Positions 13,073-14,163 of a stretch of DNA of 14,163 bases are shown here, in pieces. The stretch's first letter is position 1; each line of letters starts with the position of its first letter. Location: the NCBI GenBank assembly GCA_016839405.1, contig JAEOUJ010000244.1, positions 1 through 14,163 on the forward strand, read 5' to 3'. Position numbers and translations under genes: made by a program. Source of the stretch: Candidatus Gerdarchaeota archaeon (GTDB taxonomy: Archaea > Asgardarchaeota > Heimdallarchaeia > JABLTI01). The notes under the pieces are model-generated. The model did not search any database, was not told the DNA's origin, and was given only the letters and a program-made list of their open reading frames with translations.

Positions 13073-13441
13073 TCATAGTTGTTCTTTTAATTTCTTAAGA
13101 ATTTCAATACCTGGTTCATGTTTTTCGCTTTTTTTTCTCCATTCTTCTAATTTTTTACAAATGAATTCAGAACATTCATGACAAGATTCTAAGTTTCTTT
13201 CATCAGAACAGCAGATTAGAATTTCGCAATTAGCAGACCAATGTTTATCTTCTCGATCGCCACGACAACCTTTACAGATTTTTCCTTCTTGCATAAAATC
13301 TTGAACAGTTGTTGATTCTGGTCTCCAACCATTTTGTTTAAACCATTTCAGAATTCCTGTTGCAATTTTTTCATCCTCATCGATAAGGTAAATATCGCAT
13401 TTACTACAGTCTAAACCACAAATAGCAATTGGATTTTCCAT
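13073..13441 (-). CDS. DUF3795 family cysteine-rich protein
   Basis: A complete 122-residue protein with 11 cysteines. The N-terminus is ICGLDCSKCDIY (Cys8, 12, 15), the defining C-G-x2-C-x2-C opening of DUF3795. The middle has CKGCRG (Cys56, 59) and NCEILICC (Cys72, 77, 78), and the end has SCHECSEFICKKLEEW (Cys87, 90, 95), the C-x2-C-x4-C that closes the domain before a basic helix. Family proteins are small, cytosolic and presumed to bind zinc or an Fe-S cluster; function is unknown. A TATA-like TTTAAATT (13473-13480) lies about 35 bases before the ATG, and no SD is seen. The gene is separated by 88 bases from the ABC permease behind it. A second member of the same type sits at the other end of the window (1-126). 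Confidence 0.9.
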   Translation of the reverse strand: MENPIAICGLDCSKCDIYLIDEDEKIATGILKWFKQNGWRPESTTVQDFMQEGKICKGCRGDREDKHWSANCEILICCSDERNLESCHECSEFICKKLEEWRKKSEKHEPGIEILKKLKEQL

Positions 13442-13472
13442 TTTGAATCAATATTACAAAAAGCTATTCTAT

Positions 13473-13480
13473 AATTTAAA
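13473..13480 (-). promoter_or_regulatory. TATA-like box for the DUF3795 gene
   Basis: TTTAAATT on the minus strand is centred about 35 bases before the ATG at 13441, giving a predicted leader of fewer than 10 bases. It implies a separate transcript from the ABC permease upstream. Confidence 0.4.
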
Positions 13481-13529
13481 CATTCTTTAGTAATAAATTT
13501 TAATTAATTACCATCTTGTTTTGAAGATC

Positions 13530-14163
13530 TTATTTTTGGATCAATTTTTCTGTTTTTTTTATTGGGAACATCAAATTATAAATTACTAATAAAAATATGA
13601 AACATATACCTTCAATAATAAGTGTTAACCAATAACCAACAATTAATGAAGAGATAAAACCTGCTCCTAATGCAAACATGATTAACAAAATACCAATTAA
13701 TTTTATTGTTTTCAGCTTAGTATTAACTTCATCTATTACATATTTGTATTTAAATTTGCCAAAGAATAATATTTTCAAGAATAACCCAAATATCGCTATT
13801 ATATATATCGCAGTCAGTTGAACAGAAGTCATTATCAGAATATCAATAAAGCTATCTTTTTTATATTGTAGGAGAATAGCTAGCATAACCATTACTGGTA
13901 CAGTAGAAAAGAGAAATGGTAATTTAGCTTTAATTTGATCTCTAATATTAATTGGTAATGAAGATGTAATTGTTTCTCCACCACTTTCAACGCTAGTTAT
14001 TCCTACGAGTATAAAGAAGGTTGAAAAAATAGCTAAAGCGGTTATATAAGGAACCATTGCATGAATTCCGGTAGTACCAATCATCATATCAAAGGCATAT
14101 GCTAATGCAGTTGAAATGGGAATCATTATTGGTAATATCATATAAGTAATTGTTTGTAGTTCA
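13530..14163 (-). CDS. ABC-2-type transporter permease, C-terminal part (5' end beyond window)
   Basis: The frame is open to the right edge, and seven more codons (ELQTITY) precede the first ATG at 14141, so this is almost certainly the C-terminal 210 residues of a longer protein rather than a gene starting at that ATG. About six membrane segments are visible. Between the second and third is ESGGETITSSLPINIRDQIKAK (about 52-73 from the ATG, read in parts), the E-x(n)-LPI-x-R-x2-I-x-x-K coupling-loop pattern of ABC-2 permeases, where the E and LPI segment contacts the ATPase. The C-terminus is a short basic tail (FPIKKTEKLIQK). Exporters of this class move drugs, lipids, peptides or surface polymers; the substrate is unknown. 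Its ATPase partner should lie upstream, outside the window. Confidence 0.75.
   Translation of the reverse strand, partial: ELQTITYMILPIMIPISTALAYAFDMMIGTTGIHAMVPYITALAIFSTFFILVGITSVESGGETITSSLPINIRDQIKAKLPFLFSTVPVMVMLAILLQYKKDSFIDILIMTSVQLTAIYIIAIFGLFLKILFFGKFKYKYVIDEVNTKLKTIKLIGILLIMFALGAGFISSLIVGYWLTLIIEGICFIFLLVIYNLMFPIKKTEKLIQK

Noticed and set aside
13530..14141. A complete 203-residue membrane protein starting at ATG 14141
   Set aside because: The frame continues without a stop to the window edge and the protein begins mid-membrane segment with an ABC-2 coupling loop soon after, so it is read as a truncated permease.
1..14163. CRISPR arrays, insertion sequences, tRNA or rRNA genes
   Set aside because: I looked for regularly spaced repeats, transposase motifs, terminal inverted repeats and tRNA-like cloverleaves, and saw none by eye. 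A tRNA scan was not possible, so a divergent tRNA cannot be fully excluded.

Overview
This is AT-rich DNA (roughly 70% A+T by eye) that is most likely archaeal, and an Asgard (Lokiarchaeia-like) lineage is my best guess. Several genes have TATA-like boxes about 25-37 bases upstream of the start and no Shine-Dalgarno (SD), as expected for leaderless or short-leader transcripts. The content also fits: DUF3795 cysteine-rich proteins, a zinc-ribbon/membrane protein, a tail-anchored winged-helix-like protein and an aldo/keto reductase with two ferredoxin clusters. Lineage is an inference; there is no rRNA or marker gene here.

Layout. 1-126 (-): N-terminal fragment of a cysteine-rich DUF3795-like protein, cut by the window edge, apparently starting at ATT behind a strong SD. 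269-811 (+): GNAT acetyltransferase. 867-1283 (-): zinc-ribbon DUF4190-like membrane protein with a hairpin/T-tract terminator. 1527-1751 (+): small four-cysteine protein with no ATG, overlapping tail-to-tail with 1728-2657 (-), a compact arginine deiminase/DDAH-fold enzyme. 2759-4144, 4188-5654 and 9216-10760 (all -): three diverged paralogues of a polytopic HGSNAT/DUF1624-DUF418-type acyltransferase family. 5761-7806 (-): membrane-anchored beta-lactamase-fold serine hydrolase. 7974-9167 (+): aldo/keto reductase with two 4Fe-4S motifs. 10830-12131 (-): MFS transporter. 12383-12850 (+): tail-anchored winged-helix-like protein. 13073-13441 (-): complete DUF3795 protein. 13530-14163 (-): C-terminal half of an ABC-2-type permease, cut by the right edge.

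How the genes may work together. The core (2.7-12.1 kb) is dominated by envelope functions: three transmembrane acyltransferase-like proteins, one extracytoplasmic serine hydrolase with the SxxK/YxN/HxG triad, and an MFS exporter or importer. A reasonable but unproven reading is a surface-modification locus in which acyl groups are moved across the membrane onto a glycan or lipid headgroup and removed or rearranged by the hydrolase. The hydrolase has its own terminator, so the locus is a neighbourhood of separate transcription units rather than one operon.

The least conventional signals are in translation initiation. Two coding-looking frames without ATG (ATT at 126, CTG at 1527) and the TTG-started MFS gene carry SD-like motifs 7-10 bases upstream, while the ATG genes show little or no SD. 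Two further genes (GTG at 5654, TTG near 10760) start without ATG and without an evident SD, so the correlation is suggestive, not absolute.
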